Part shown: positions 18,212-27,369 of the stretch, in pieces
Numbering within the stretch: position 1 is the stretch's first letter
Layout: each line of letters opens with the position of its first letter
Assembly: GCF_008107685.1 (NCBI RefSeq)
Contig: NZ_VIRF01000078.1
Location: forward strand, 1-64,000
Direction of reading: 5' to 3'
DNA length: 64,000 bases
Source of the DNA: Novosphingobium sp. BW1
GTDB taxonomy: Bacteria; Pseudomonadota; Alphaproteobacteria; Sphingomonadales; Sphingomonadaceae
Made by a program: the position numbers and the translations under genes
Notes under the pieces: generated by a model
Databases searched by the model: none
The model's input: only the letters and a program-made list of their open reading frames with translations
Told to the model about the DNA's origin: nothing

Positions 18212-18620
18212 CACTATCTCCCTTGGCTCTGCTGGCCCTGAATCACTTGGCTATGCTGAATAGCGATATTTTGCCTATCAGCAATAGTAATATCAGAAGA
18301 TGCGACGAGCCGTGCCGCACAGCGCCACGCGCTGAGGCCAAGTGCAAGGGAAAAAGCGTACGGGAGGGCGGGTGCTGCGCCGTGACAAGGCGCGTGAGCA
18401 GCCCACGTGTGGTCGGCTGCTCAGCGAACCAGGCCAGTCTTATCAAGGACGCGCATAAGATTGCGCGGGAGATAGGGAAAGGGCTTGAACGGGGGCTCTG
18501 CCACAGCCGCACTGTCCCCGCTCAGGTTCAGACACGCGCCAGCACACGATCAGGCTCTTGGACATGGCTCTCTCCTCTCGTGGGCACGGCGGCCCGGTCT
18601 GGGGTGTTCCGGCACACGCG
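18212..18620. other. Gene-poor stretch upstream of vdh with inverted repeat
   Basis: Close to the vdh start, GATATT (18265-18270) and AATATC (18289-18294) form an inverted repeat that could be an operator. Further on, a 40-codon minus-strand frame (18565-18443) opens after a purine-rich GAGAGGAGAGAG site but reads into nothing recognisable; another frame across the same bases contains 'PFKPFPYLPRNLMR', so this may be the frameshifted start of a lost gene. I see no intact gene here. Confidence 0.4.
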
Positions 18621-19880
18621 TCATACCCTCTTGCCCAGAAACTGGGCCAGCGGATCGCGCATCAGCGGGAGCAGCGCGGCCAGCGCGAAGAACGAGGTCC
18701 TGAGGAGCTGGACCAGATTGGGTGAAACGTAGGCCACCAGCACAAAGGCCGCTATGTAAGGCATCAGTTGCAGGTAGCCGCGCTCCACCAGATCGCGGAT
18801 CGATGCCCGTTCATGAAAATTGATCGTGCGACCATGCGCCAGCGCCAGGAGACGTGCTTTCTACGGATAACCTCCCAGCGCGTCCCAAGTCATGCGCGGG
18901 TGGGACTGCATTTGTTCACGGCGCGCCTTCAGCCGTTCAGGAGACACCCGGACCGGAAGGAAATAGAGACCGGTGAGGTGCTCGGCCACAGCCACGAAAA
19001 GCCGCTACAAGGCAGCCCTGAAGAGCGCGACGAAGACGCCGAGAAGCAGCACGGTCAACCAGTGGGGATGAAGCGGCAGCTGCGCCGAAGCCCTGCTGAA
19101 CAGCACTTTCTGCACGAGCGATCCCCCCGCCTCAATGGCACGGACAGGCTGGAACTGGCTGGGTAAAATCAGGTCGAGACGCCTCGCCTCCCGGACCAGA
19201 ACGTGACGGTTGGCCTGATCGGCCACCACCGGATCGGGCACACCAATGCGCGACTGCAGACGCTCGACCATGGCGGCCAGCCATCCTTGTGCCCGATGGG
19301 GCGGCAATTCACACTCCCACCCGTTGCTGTTCTCGCCGCGGTTCGTGACGCCCACCCCAAACAGCCCGCCTCCGTCCGTATCCTTCGGCCCCTCCCGCAA
19401 TGGACTTACCAACGAGCCGGGATTCTTCGACAGATCCGTGCCAAGCCCCTATGCGCCTTCCCATTGCTGACGTGTCTCAGCGCGCGTCCCATGTACCGCT
19501 CGACATTGACGCTGTAGGTCGGCGCCATAATGCACACCATGGGCATGCTTTCGACGATAGTCTGCAGAGTAAGGGTCCGCAGGAAGTAAGCCTGGCACTA
19601 ACGGGCGCAGTCCTGGGGCGTCGGGGGGGGTACGCGCCGGTTTGTCCGGGTCGCCGCGCAGGCTTTGCCAACGCACTGCCTGTATTGCCGCCATCGCCAG
19701 CACCGAAATCAGAAACAACGAAGCTTGCGCACGATCGGCATGATCGACTTGCCCGTAGAAACCCAGACTGAGGACCATCACGAACAGAGTGACACCCGCA
19801 GTCCCGTTGCGCCGCCACGCAGCCCGGACCGCGTTCCGGCGGCCGCGCTCACCGCCCAATCGTGAAGTAAGGCGTAAACT
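18621..19880 (-). pseudogene. Decayed membrane protein gene
   Basis: One minus-strand protein can be followed across several frames and stops. It has an N-terminal part with two hydrophobic segments ('GVTLFVMVLSLGFYG', 'LFLISVLAMAAIQAV'), a middle part ('VVADQANRHVLVREARRLDL'), another membrane segment ('HWLTVLLLGVFVALFRAAL'), then 'RTINFHERASIRDLVERGYL', 'YIAAFVLVAYVSPNLVQLLR' and a natural end 'FLGKRV' with TGA at 18621-18623. In-frame TAG codons occur at 19005-19007 and near 18862, and at least two frameshifts lie above 19,400. I do not recognise the family. It sits between vdh and a dead IS5 transposase. Confidence 0.65.
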
Positions 19881-19944
19881 CATAAAGCGGCTTGAGGTTT
19901 GTCGGATATGCGGATTCACAGCGCTCCAAGATTGGAGGAGTGTG

Positions 19945-20352
19945 ATGGCCCGGCGGCGCTACGAATTGACGGATCGGGAATGGGCAATCATCGAGCCCTT
20001 GCTGCCCAATAAACCGCGCGGCGTGGCTCGGATGGATGATCGCGGGGTCCTAAACGGTATCATGTGGCGCTTCCGGTCTGGTGCAACCCTGCTGGGCGAC
20101 AAGGGCTATGACAGCAACGCAATCCGCGAGGCTGCTGCCGCGCGAGATATCTGGGCCAACATTCCCAACCGTTCCAACCGCAAGCAACGCTTTAGCTTCT
20201 CGCCTTAGCTCTACAATCAGCGCAATCTGGTCGAACGCTTCTTCAACCAAATCAAGCAATTCCGGGGCATGGCAACCCGATACGACAAGGATCCCGCAAA
20301 CGACCTCGCCGCTATTAAGCTCGTCTGTGCTCGCATATGGTGCGCCAATTAA
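19945..20352 (+). mobile_element. IS5-family transposase remnant, internally deleted
   Basis: From the ATG at 19945 the frame reads 'RRYELTDREWAIIEPLLPNK', the N-terminus of IS5-group transposases, up to 'GIMWRFRSGA'. It then jumps straight to 'LLGDKGYDSNAIREAAAARD', so the central DDE-containing part is lost. A TAG at 20206-20208 interrupts it again, but the same frame continues through 'NLVERFFNQIKQFR' to the natural stop at 20350-20352. The element is dead. No terminal repeats or target duplication could be defined. Confidence 0.85.
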
Positions 20353-20474
20353 TGAGTCTGCGCGCTAGCCGTCCGCGCCATAAGGCTTCGGCATGCCCTA
20401 ACGCGGGGCCGTGAACCGTGCGCATCCCTCTTCGCACCGTTGCAGCGCGGCCCGCTTGGCGGCATCGTGCCGCC

Positions 20475-23400
20475 ATGACGCTCTCGCCCCTTCGCCTCGT
20501 GCTGCTCGTCCTTGTCGCCATGATGGCGCTGGCCGTGTGTGAGACGCCGCTCCTCGCGCAGCCCACCGAGGCCGACGCCACCCCCGCAAGCGCGCCCGAG
20601 ATGGCTCCGGCCGCCCAGCGCGCCGCACGCATCCAAGCGCTTCTCACCGGGAATCTGGACCCGGCTGTCGATGCCCACGACCTCTTCGGGGCCAGCCTCA
20701 TCGGGCAAGACACCGCACGACTGCGGTTCGTCGCGCGCATGGTCGAGGGCCGCGATTTCTACCAGCGGGCCGCGCGCGATCCGGCCGCATTGGAAGGCCT
20801 GCCTCCGCCGCAGGCGCAGCTCGCGCTTGCCGAAGCCGCCTTCCTGCGCCTCTCAGACCAGCGCCGCCGCACGCTTCTCGAGAGCCATGCGAAAGCCCAC
20901 CGCAGTTTCCGCGAGTCTGCCGAGGAAATGAGCTCGCAGGCCCAAGAGCTCAAACGCCTGAACGCTGAGCTTACCGCGCTTCATGCCTTCCTCAAGGGGG
21001 AGGCCGTGCCACCGGGCGCGCTCGACATCAACCTGCTGGATGCCGCCAGCAACGCAGGCCAGATGGCGCTCCTGCGCGACACCAAGATACCCGATGAGGA
21101 CGAACCCGCCGAAAACGCATCTCCGGCGCTGCGCATCGCCTGGCTAAAGGACCAGGTCGCGCTTGCCCGGCGTACGATCTTCCGCTTGCCTCCCGACCGT
21201 CTGGCCCAGCTTGCAGCCGCTTCCGGCATCTCCTCGCGCTCGGCGCAGGAAGTCGCCCAGGCTGATGCGCGGCTCAAGAACACGAACACCCGCCTTAGCA
21301 AGGCCGAGCAGGACGCGCGCGTTGCGGCGAGCGAGCATGAACGCCTTGTCGCCAGCGAACGCGCGCGCCTCATCAAGACCGAACAGACCCAGGCTAAATT
21401 CCGAGCCGACCTCGTGCGCGACATCGCCTCGCCCGACACCATCGGCGACAACGCTCTTGCCTGGCGCCGCCGCACCTTCGAAGCCGCCAAGGCCGGCCCG
21501 GCCGCGGCCGACGCGCTCTACCCCCGAACTCGTCGCCGAACTGACCGAGGTGCGCGGACGGTTGCAGGCCGCACTTAAGGCCTCCGAAGCGCCCTCGACG
21601 CCCGGCCTGACGCCGCCGGCCCTCGACCGCGCGCTGTCCTCCGAGGCGCCGGAGATACGCGCGCTGGATATCCACCGTGCCGCACTCGAACGCGACGCAG
21701 CGCTGCTGACCGAAGCCCACGCCCAGCGGCTGTGGCAGCAGCGCAGCGCGCTGCGCGAGGCGATGAACCTGATGAATGGCGCACGCCTCACTCTCCTGCA
21801 CGCGCTGAGCGGTTCGATGCGCAACCGGATGACCGGCTTTGGCCCGGAAGGCGTCGCGCAGGTCCGCCGTGAGGTCTTCGAGATCGTCCTCGAGCTGCGC
21901 TTCAACCTTCAGGCCTGGCGCCATACCGCCAACGATCTTCTGGCCCGCGTGGCCCGCCCCAGCCCTGCCTTCGTCCTCGCTGTGCTACGCCTCATGCTGA
22001 TCGCCATGGCGTTCGCCTGGTGGCGCAAGCGCGGCGATGCGCTCCTCGCGCGCGCGCAGATGGCGGCGGCAGTCAAGCGCCCGCGCACGATTCTGCGTTC
22101 GCTGCAGAGCGCCGCGCTCCAACACTGGTGCCAGGTGCGCGCACCGCTCGACTGGCTGCTGCTGGCCTGCGTCCTGAGGTGGCTCTGGCCCGAGGACCTT
22201 GCTCTTGCCGGACTGCGCTTCATCTGGATTGTGGCGTTCTGGTCGTTAGCGACCGTGGCTACCGTACGCCTTGTCAACGAGCTGGCGCGCGGGCGCGGAC
22301 AGGACGATCCGCGCGCGGCGCTGCGCTGGAAGTCGCTGCGCCTGATCGCTGGCAGCCTGCTGGCGATCAGCCTAATGCTCAACCTCACCCGCGCAAGCGT
22401 GGGGGAAGGCGCGATCTACAACTGGGTGGTAACAGTCGCCTGGCTGCTGGTGTCGGTGGTGGCGGTTCTGCTCGCTAAGTGGTGGCGCGCGCACATCGTC
22501 AACCTCGCCGCGGCGGACGCGGGTGACAGCGCGCTGCTGCGCTGGATCGCACGTGACCCCGGCGGCGCAACCGGCGTCACCGGGCGCATTGCGGTAGGTG
22601 TGCTGCTGCTGGCCAAGGGTGTGCGCGCGGTGGTCGCACGGCGCGTGCGCGATGTAGCGCTGGTGCGCGAGATGCTGGAGCAGCGCGCGCGCATCGCGGC
22701 CGAGCGGCAGGTCGCCAAGGACAAGGTGAGCGGACGCTTCCACCGCCTTGCCCCCGAGACCCTCGCGGTCTTCGATCCGCACCGCCCGCCGTCGACGCTG
22801 CGCCTCGGGACCGAGCGCCCGGGGCATCTGTCTATGCCTCTGATCCCTGCCGGATCACTCACCCTGTTCGTGGGCGAGCGCAGGATCGGCAAGTCCTCGT
22901 ACTTCCGCGACCTCGCCCAAAAGTCGGGCAAGGACATGCGCCACGTCCATCTTGAAGTACCTCCTTGCCCGCCCACAGACTGGGTCGCGCGCTTGCCCAA
23001 CCAGCTGGCGCAAGAGGCACGCGGCGGCGCCCCGCTCTTCATCACCATCGACGATATTCAGCGCCTCATCACCCCGGCCATCGGGGGACTTGCCACGCTC
23101 GACCGGCTGATCGGACAGGCCCGCCATTCCTGCGAGGAGGGCCATGCCTGGGTCTTCGCAATCTCGGATGCCGCCTGGCGATTTCTCCAGCGCGCGCGCA
23201 GCGAACGCATCCTCTTCGATGTCATCCACACGCTCCCCGTCTGGACCGCAGACGAACTGCGCGCCCTTATCGAGCGCCGCTCGGCGCAGGCCGGGATCGC
23301 CCCCGACTTCTCCGCCATGATCGATGACGGCGTGTTCGAGTTCGGCGAGGATGTCTCGGTCACCGAGCGGCGCAAACGCGGCTACTACGAGCGCCTCGCC

Positions 23401-23766
23401 GAACACGTAGGCGGCAACCCGGCGATCGCGCTTGACTACTGGCGCCGCTCGCTCTTCGTCGAGGCTGGCACCGGCGCGGTCAACGTGCGCACCTTCGACA
23501 CCCCGCCCACCGAAAGCCTTGCCGCCCTTCCGATGCCCGCCCTCTTCGTGCTGCGCGTGCTGCTCCAGATGGACTTTGCCGACAAGGCGACCATCCAGGC
23601 CAGCACCGACCTTTCGGACATGGAGATCAGCGACGCGCTGCGCCGCCTCGAACGCATGGGCGCGGTGACATACGTGGCGCCCGGCTACCAGATCGCGCTC
23701 AACTGGTGGACGACCATCGCCCGCCTGCTCGTGCGCCAGAACCTCATCGTGCGGGAGACACGCTGA
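20475..23766 (+). CDS. Membrane-anchored P-loop NTPase with periplasmic coiled coil; one frameshift
   Basis: Read through one frameshift this is a protein of about 1,096 residues. A signal-peptide-like start ('LVLLVLVAMMALAVC', ATG 20475) leads to about 450 residues of Ala/Arg/Glu-rich coiled coil, as in the periplasmic part of MscK-type channels. Several membrane helices follow (about residues 500-715), then a cytosolic NTPase domain with Walker A 'GERRIGKSS' (about 800) and Walker B 'LFITIDDIQ' (about 856), and a winged-helix-like C-terminus ('SDMEISDALRRLERMGAVTY'). At 21521-21525 a C5 run (TAC CCC C GA) moves the frame +1; without it the protein ends at 21578. The stop overlaps the mscS ATG. 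Lesion, assembly error or CCC-C slippage cannot be told apart. I know no named family with this full layout. Confidence 0.65.
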
Positions 23767-24674
23767 TGCCCGGCCCCTCGTTTGCCCCCGCCCTGTTCCG
23801 GCCCTTGCGGTCAGCCGCCCCGCTCCTGATTCTGGTCGCCAGCCCCGCGTGGGCCCAGGAAGATATCGACATCGACACGATCAGCCGCCTCGCCGACATC
23901 GTGCGCTGGGGCGGAGTCATCACCTCGCTCTTCGTCGTAGCCGGCGCATGGATGCTGCTGCGGCTTCTCGGACGCTTCGTCGCCGCCTTCGGAAGCGAGT
24001 TCTCCTCACGCCGCCTGACCTTCCACAAGGTCAGCACGATCGGCCAGTTTGTGATTTACGTCGCCACGACCCTGCTCGTGCTCCTGCTCTCCTTCCGGGT
24101 CGACGAAACGACGCTCGCGGTGATCGGCGGCACGGTGGCGGTGGCGGTCGGCTTTGCAATGAAGGACCTTGTCGCCTCGTTCATCGCCGGCGTCATCGTC
24201 ATGCTCGACCGGCCCTTCCAGGTCGGCGACCGTGTCAATTTCGGTGGCGAATACGGCGATATCACCGCTATTGGCCTGCGCTCGGTGCGCATGCAGACGC
24301 TGGACGACAACACCGTCACCATCCCCAACAGCAAGTTCCTGAGCGATGTGACGTCCTCGGGCAACTACGGCGCGCTCGACATGCAGGTGGTGATGGATTT
24401 CCACATCGCCGCCGACCAGGATTTCGAGCGTGCCCGCGAGATCGTGAACGAGGCCGTGCTGTCCAGCCGCTACGTCTTCCTCGCCAGGCCCGTGGTCATT
24501 CTCGTCAACCAGTGGGTGTCGGATTACCTTGTCGGCGTACGCCTGCGGCTCAAGGCCTACGTCCTCGATACGCGCTTTGAGAAGGCCTTCGAGTCCGACG
24601 TGAACCTGCGGGTCCTATGCGCTTTCCAGCACGAAGGAATCCTGACGCCCGGCCAGCCCCGCCCCGCCACCTGA
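23766..24674 (+). CDS. MscS-family mechanosensitive ion channel
   Basis: A 302-residue channel subunit. A signal peptide or first helix ('LLILVASPAWA') is followed by two membrane helices ('GGVITSLFVVAGAWMLLRLL', 'VIYVATTLLVLLLSF') and the pore helix 'IGGTVAVAVGFAMKDLVASF', the Gly/Ala-rich TM3 of MscS. The beta domain 'LDRPFQVGDRVNFGGEYGDI' and 'VTIPNSKFLSD' are canonical. It opens on membrane tension to release solutes. The ATG shares its A with the TGA of the NTPase gene, so synthesis is coupled; the NTPase protein may gate or localise the channel. That link is inference. Confidence 0.9.
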   Translation: MPGPSFAPALFRPLRSAAPLLILVASPAWAQEDIDIDTISRLADIVRWGGVITSLFVVAGAWMLLRLLGRFVAAFGSEFSSRRLTFHKVSTIGQFVIYVATTLLVLLLSFRVDETTLAVIGGTVAVAVGFAMKDLVASFIAGVIVMLDRPFQVGDRVNFGGEYGDITAIGLRSVRMQTLDDNTVTIPNSKFLSDVTSSGNYGALDMQVVMDFHIAADQDFERAREIVNEAVLSSRYVFLARPVVILVNQWVSDYLVGVRLRLKAYVLDTRFEKAFESDVNLRVLCAFQHEGILTPGQPRPAT

Positions 24675-24757
24675 CCCCAGCAATGGATTGCAGCGCCCCA
24701 GAATTAGCGTAGTGTATGCCGACAGCGAACGGCACCCACGAAGGGAGAGGGGCCCGA

Positions 24758-26125
24758 ATGTCCAGCAACGCACATTCCATCGCCGATTTCACAGGCGCCG
24801 TGATTGGCCCCGACGATCCCGAGTTCGACACCGCCCGGCAAGGCTGGAACGCCATGATCGAGAGGCGCCCGGCGCTTATCGCGCAGTGCAACAACGCCGC
24901 TGACGTGGAGGCTGCCGTCCGCCATGCCGCCGCGCACGGGATGCAGGCCGTCGCGCGCTGCGGAGGCCATTCGGTGTCGGGCGCCGCGCTTGTCGAAGGC
25001 TCGCTCCTCATCGACCTGGCAGCCCTCAAGCGGATCGAGGTCAACGCGGTTGCGCGCACCGCACGGGTGGGCGGCGGCGTGCTCCTGGGCGAACTCGATG
25101 CAGCCACGCAGGTCCATGGCCTCGCCGTCACCGCCGGAGTCGAGCCCGAGACGGGCGTCGGAGGGCTGACGCTGGGCGGAGGGATTGGCTTTCTCGCCCG
25201 CCAACTGGGCCTTGCCATCGACAACCTGATCGGCGCCGAAGTCGTGCTCGCCGATGGCAGTCGCGTCGAAGCCAATGCCCGCGAGCATCCCGACCTTTTC
25301 TGGGCGCTGCGCGGTGGGGGCGGCCAGTTCGGGATCGTCACCCGGTTCGACTTCCAGCTTGCCCCCGTGGGCCCCGAAATCACCACCGCCTGGGCCTTCT
25401 ACCCCTTGGACGGAGCGCAGGAGGTCATGGCCTTCGTGGGTGATTTCATGCGCGCCGCCACGCGCGAGGTCGGCCTTGTACCCGCCTTCATGAGGCTACC
25501 GCCGCTGCCCGACTTTCCAAGCGAACTGCACGGCAAATCCTGCCTGGCCCTCATTGCTCTCCACACAGGCGAGCCCCAGCGCGCCCCGCGCGAGCTTGCG
25601 CCCCTGCTGGAAGTTGGAAAGTGCCTGCACGGCTTCGTCACGCCCCAGCCTTATGTCGAGTTTCAAAAGGCCTTCGCCAATTCCTCCCCCAGGGGCGGGC
25701 GCTACTACTGGAAGTCGATCTTCGCCGCCGAACTCAGCCCTGATCTCGTCGCATGCCTCGCCGAGGGAATCGCGGCGATCCCCGGAGAGTACACGCTGAT
25801 ATTCCTTGAAGCGCTTGGCGGGGCGATTTCCGAGGTCGACATTTCGGCCACCGCCTTTCCCAATCGCCATGCGCTCTACAACGTTGGCATCTCGGCCGGG
25901 TGGTGCGAACCGACTGAGGATGAGGCCATCATCGAGGCCGTGCGCGAGGTCTTCACGCAGCTTGAGCCGCTGTCGGATGGCACCGTCTACCTCAATTATC
26001 TCGACCGGGACGAAGCCGCGCGGGTGCCCGCCGGGTTCGGCCCGAACTACAAGCGCCTTCGCGCGGTAAAGGCCCGCTACGACCCGGAAGGTCGCTTCCC
26101 CGGCCCGCTTTCACAAACTACGTGA
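24758..26125 (+). CDS. FAD-linked oxidase (berberine-bridge/6-HDNO type)
   Basis: A 455-residue oxidoreductase with a PCMH-type FAD-binding domain (about residues 35-210) and a C-terminal BBE segment ending in 'NYKRLRAVKARYDPEGRF'. The probable covalent FAD attachment site is H71 in 'RCGGHSVSG'; 'GGLTLGGGIGFLARQLGL' forms the FAD loop and lacks the second-attachment Cys of bicovalent enzymes. Such enzymes oxidise alcohols, sugars or amines with O2; the substrate cannot be read here. The ATG at 24758 follows AGGGAGAGG. No signal peptide is seen. It stands alone, with an AT-rich gap after it, and may or may not belong with the following TonB/sulfatase genes. Confidence 0.85.
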   Translation: MSSNAHSIADFTGAVIGPDDPEFDTARQGWNAMIERRPALIAQCNNAADVEAAVRHAAAHGMQAVARCGGHSVSGAALVEGSLLIDLAALKRIEVNAVARTARVGGGVLLGELDAATQVHGLAVTAGVEPETGVGGLTLGGGIGFLARQLGLAIDNLIGAEVVLADGSRVEANAREHPDLFWALRGGGGQFGIVTRFDFQLAPVGPEITTAWAFYPLDGAQEVMAFVGDFMRAATREVGLVPAFMRLPPLPDFPSELHGKSCLALIALHTGEPQRAPRELAPLLEVGKCLHGFVTPQPYVEFQKAFANSSPRGGRYYWKSIFAAELSPDLVACLAEGIAAIPGEYTLIFLEALGGAISEVDISATAFPNRHALYNVGISAGWCEPTEDEAIIEAVREVFTQLEPLSDGTVYLNYLDRDEAARVPAGFGPNYKRLRAVKARYDPEGRFPGPLSQTT

Positions 26126-26287
26126 ACTTACGAGGAGTTAACCACAACCCATTGTTTTGTAGATGATATATCTAAACATTATAGGCCTTCACTGCCATGC
26201 TCAGCGTCCGAAACCCTTGCAGAAAGACCTAATAAAATATCTAAGCAATAAGACGTAATTATATAAGATTACGCATTTTCGGCAGGT
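26126..26287. other. AT-rich spacer
   Basis: This 162-bp gap is far richer in A and T than its surroundings (for example 'GATGATATATCTAAACATTA'). It separates the FAD oxidase gene from the end of a convergent LysR gene. No clear hairpin with T-run or coding frame is seen. The base composition suggests an old junction or a regulatory/termination region. Confidence 0.35.
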
Positions 26288-27214
26288 TCAAATCAGTGCT
26301 GGGTAGTCCGGATTGTCCATCACACAGCCAATCAGGAAATCCGCCACGAGATCGGGTAGACGCCCCTCCGCTCCCGCCCGGCGCATCCACATCAGACGGT
26401 AGTTCTCGAGCGGAAAGAGCGGGGCAAGATGGGGCCGGATGGCGGGCGCAATCATCGCCTCGGTCATGCATGCCGCTCCCATCCCGCGCTCGACGAGGTT
26501 CACCATCACATCGAAGTCGTCGCAGTGGCCGACGATCCGGCGCGGGACGATGCCCAGCCGGGCAAGCCCGTCAAGCTGCGCGCGGATCTGATCCGAACCG
26601 GCCGCAGGCAGGATGAAGGGAAGCGCGCTCACCGCCTGGTGCGAAAGTTCCTCAGCGGCATCACCCACCAGCGAGCGCGCAGCGTAGATCGCGCAGCGCA
26701 CCTGCGCGAGACTGCGTGCCCCCTCCCCCACTTCTCCAACGAGCGGAGCATGGAACAAGGCAAAGTCGGGTTCGGGCTCGCGCTGGCCCGGGTCGAAAGC
26801 CTCGCCCGGCACATGGGTATCGAAGGCGATCTCGAGTTCGGGATGCGCGCCGAGCAGGTAGCCGAGGCGCGGCCGGACATAGTGCTCGAACAAAGCCAGC
26901 CCGATCCGCACGCGGAAACGCCCAGCACAGGGCTCTGCCGTTTCCTCGGGCCGGTGCGCGGCCAGTCGGCCCGCCGCGGCGTGAAAGGCCCGGAGGTCCT
27001 CGGCAAAGGCCATACCCTGCGCGGTCAGCGCCAGCCCCTTACCTGCCTGCCGCGCAATCAGCGCAAAACCCAGTTGCTTTTCGAGAAGCCCGATCTGGCT
27101 CGACACCGCGGCATGCGAGATTCCCAGCCGCCGCGCGCAGCCGCGCACGCTCAGGTCCTGCGCAAGCGCCGCGAAAAGCTCCAACTGGCGCAGCGTGAAC
27201 GGCAGAGGCGTCAT
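26288..27214 (-). CDS. LysR-family regulator, divergent from the TonB receptor
   Basis: A 308-residue LysR regulator. The N-terminal winged helix is 'LRQLELFAALAQDLSVRGCA' with 'LGISHAAVSSQIGLLEKQLG', and a co-inducer domain follows from about residue 95 ('FRVRIGLALFEHYVRPRLG'). The ATG at 27214 was chosen since the helix-turn-helix starts directly after it; the longer frame to 27547 would overlap the receptor start. It shares 'VRIGLALFEHYVRP...' and 'VERGMGAACMTEAMI' type blocks with the second LysR at 31,483-32,418, so the two are paralogues flanking one cassette. It probably regulates the receptor/sulfatase genes. Confidence 0.88.
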   Translation of the reverse strand: MTPLPFTLRQLELFAALAQDLSVRGCARRLGISHAAVSSQIGLLEKQLGFALIARQAGKGLALTAQGMAFAEDLRAFHAAAGRLAAHRPEETAEPCAGRFRVRIGLALFEHYVRPRLGYLLGAHPELEIAFDTHVPGEAFDPGQREPEPDFALFHAPLVGEVGEGARSLAQVRCAIYAARSLVGDAAEELSHQAVSALPFILPAAGSDQIRAQLDGLARLGIVPRRIVGHCDDFDVMVNLVERGMGAACMTEAMIAPAIRPHLAPLFPLENYRLMWMRRAGAEGRLPDLVADFLIGCVMDNPDYPALI

Positions 27215-27252
27215 GGCGATCTCTCTCCCGGCCCCCTCCCATGGGTGCCCAT

Positions 27253-27274
27253 CCCCCGGGTCATAACCTGGGGG
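27253..27274. promoter_or_regulatory. Dyad in the LysR/TonB-receptor intergenic region
   Basis: CCCCCGGGT (27253-27261) and ACCTGGGGG (27266-27274) form a near-perfect inverted repeat with a 4-bp spacer. Two ATGGGT direct repeats lie on either side. This is a plausible LysR-type box for the divergent promoters; no protein-specific consensus is available. Confidence 0.35.
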
Positions 27275-27369
27275 TTGCCACATGGGTAACCCAGCGATGC
27301 GTTGCCGACAAGCGCACACAGCCGCATCACACCTCCCACAACGATGAAAACATAACGGGAGAGTTGACG

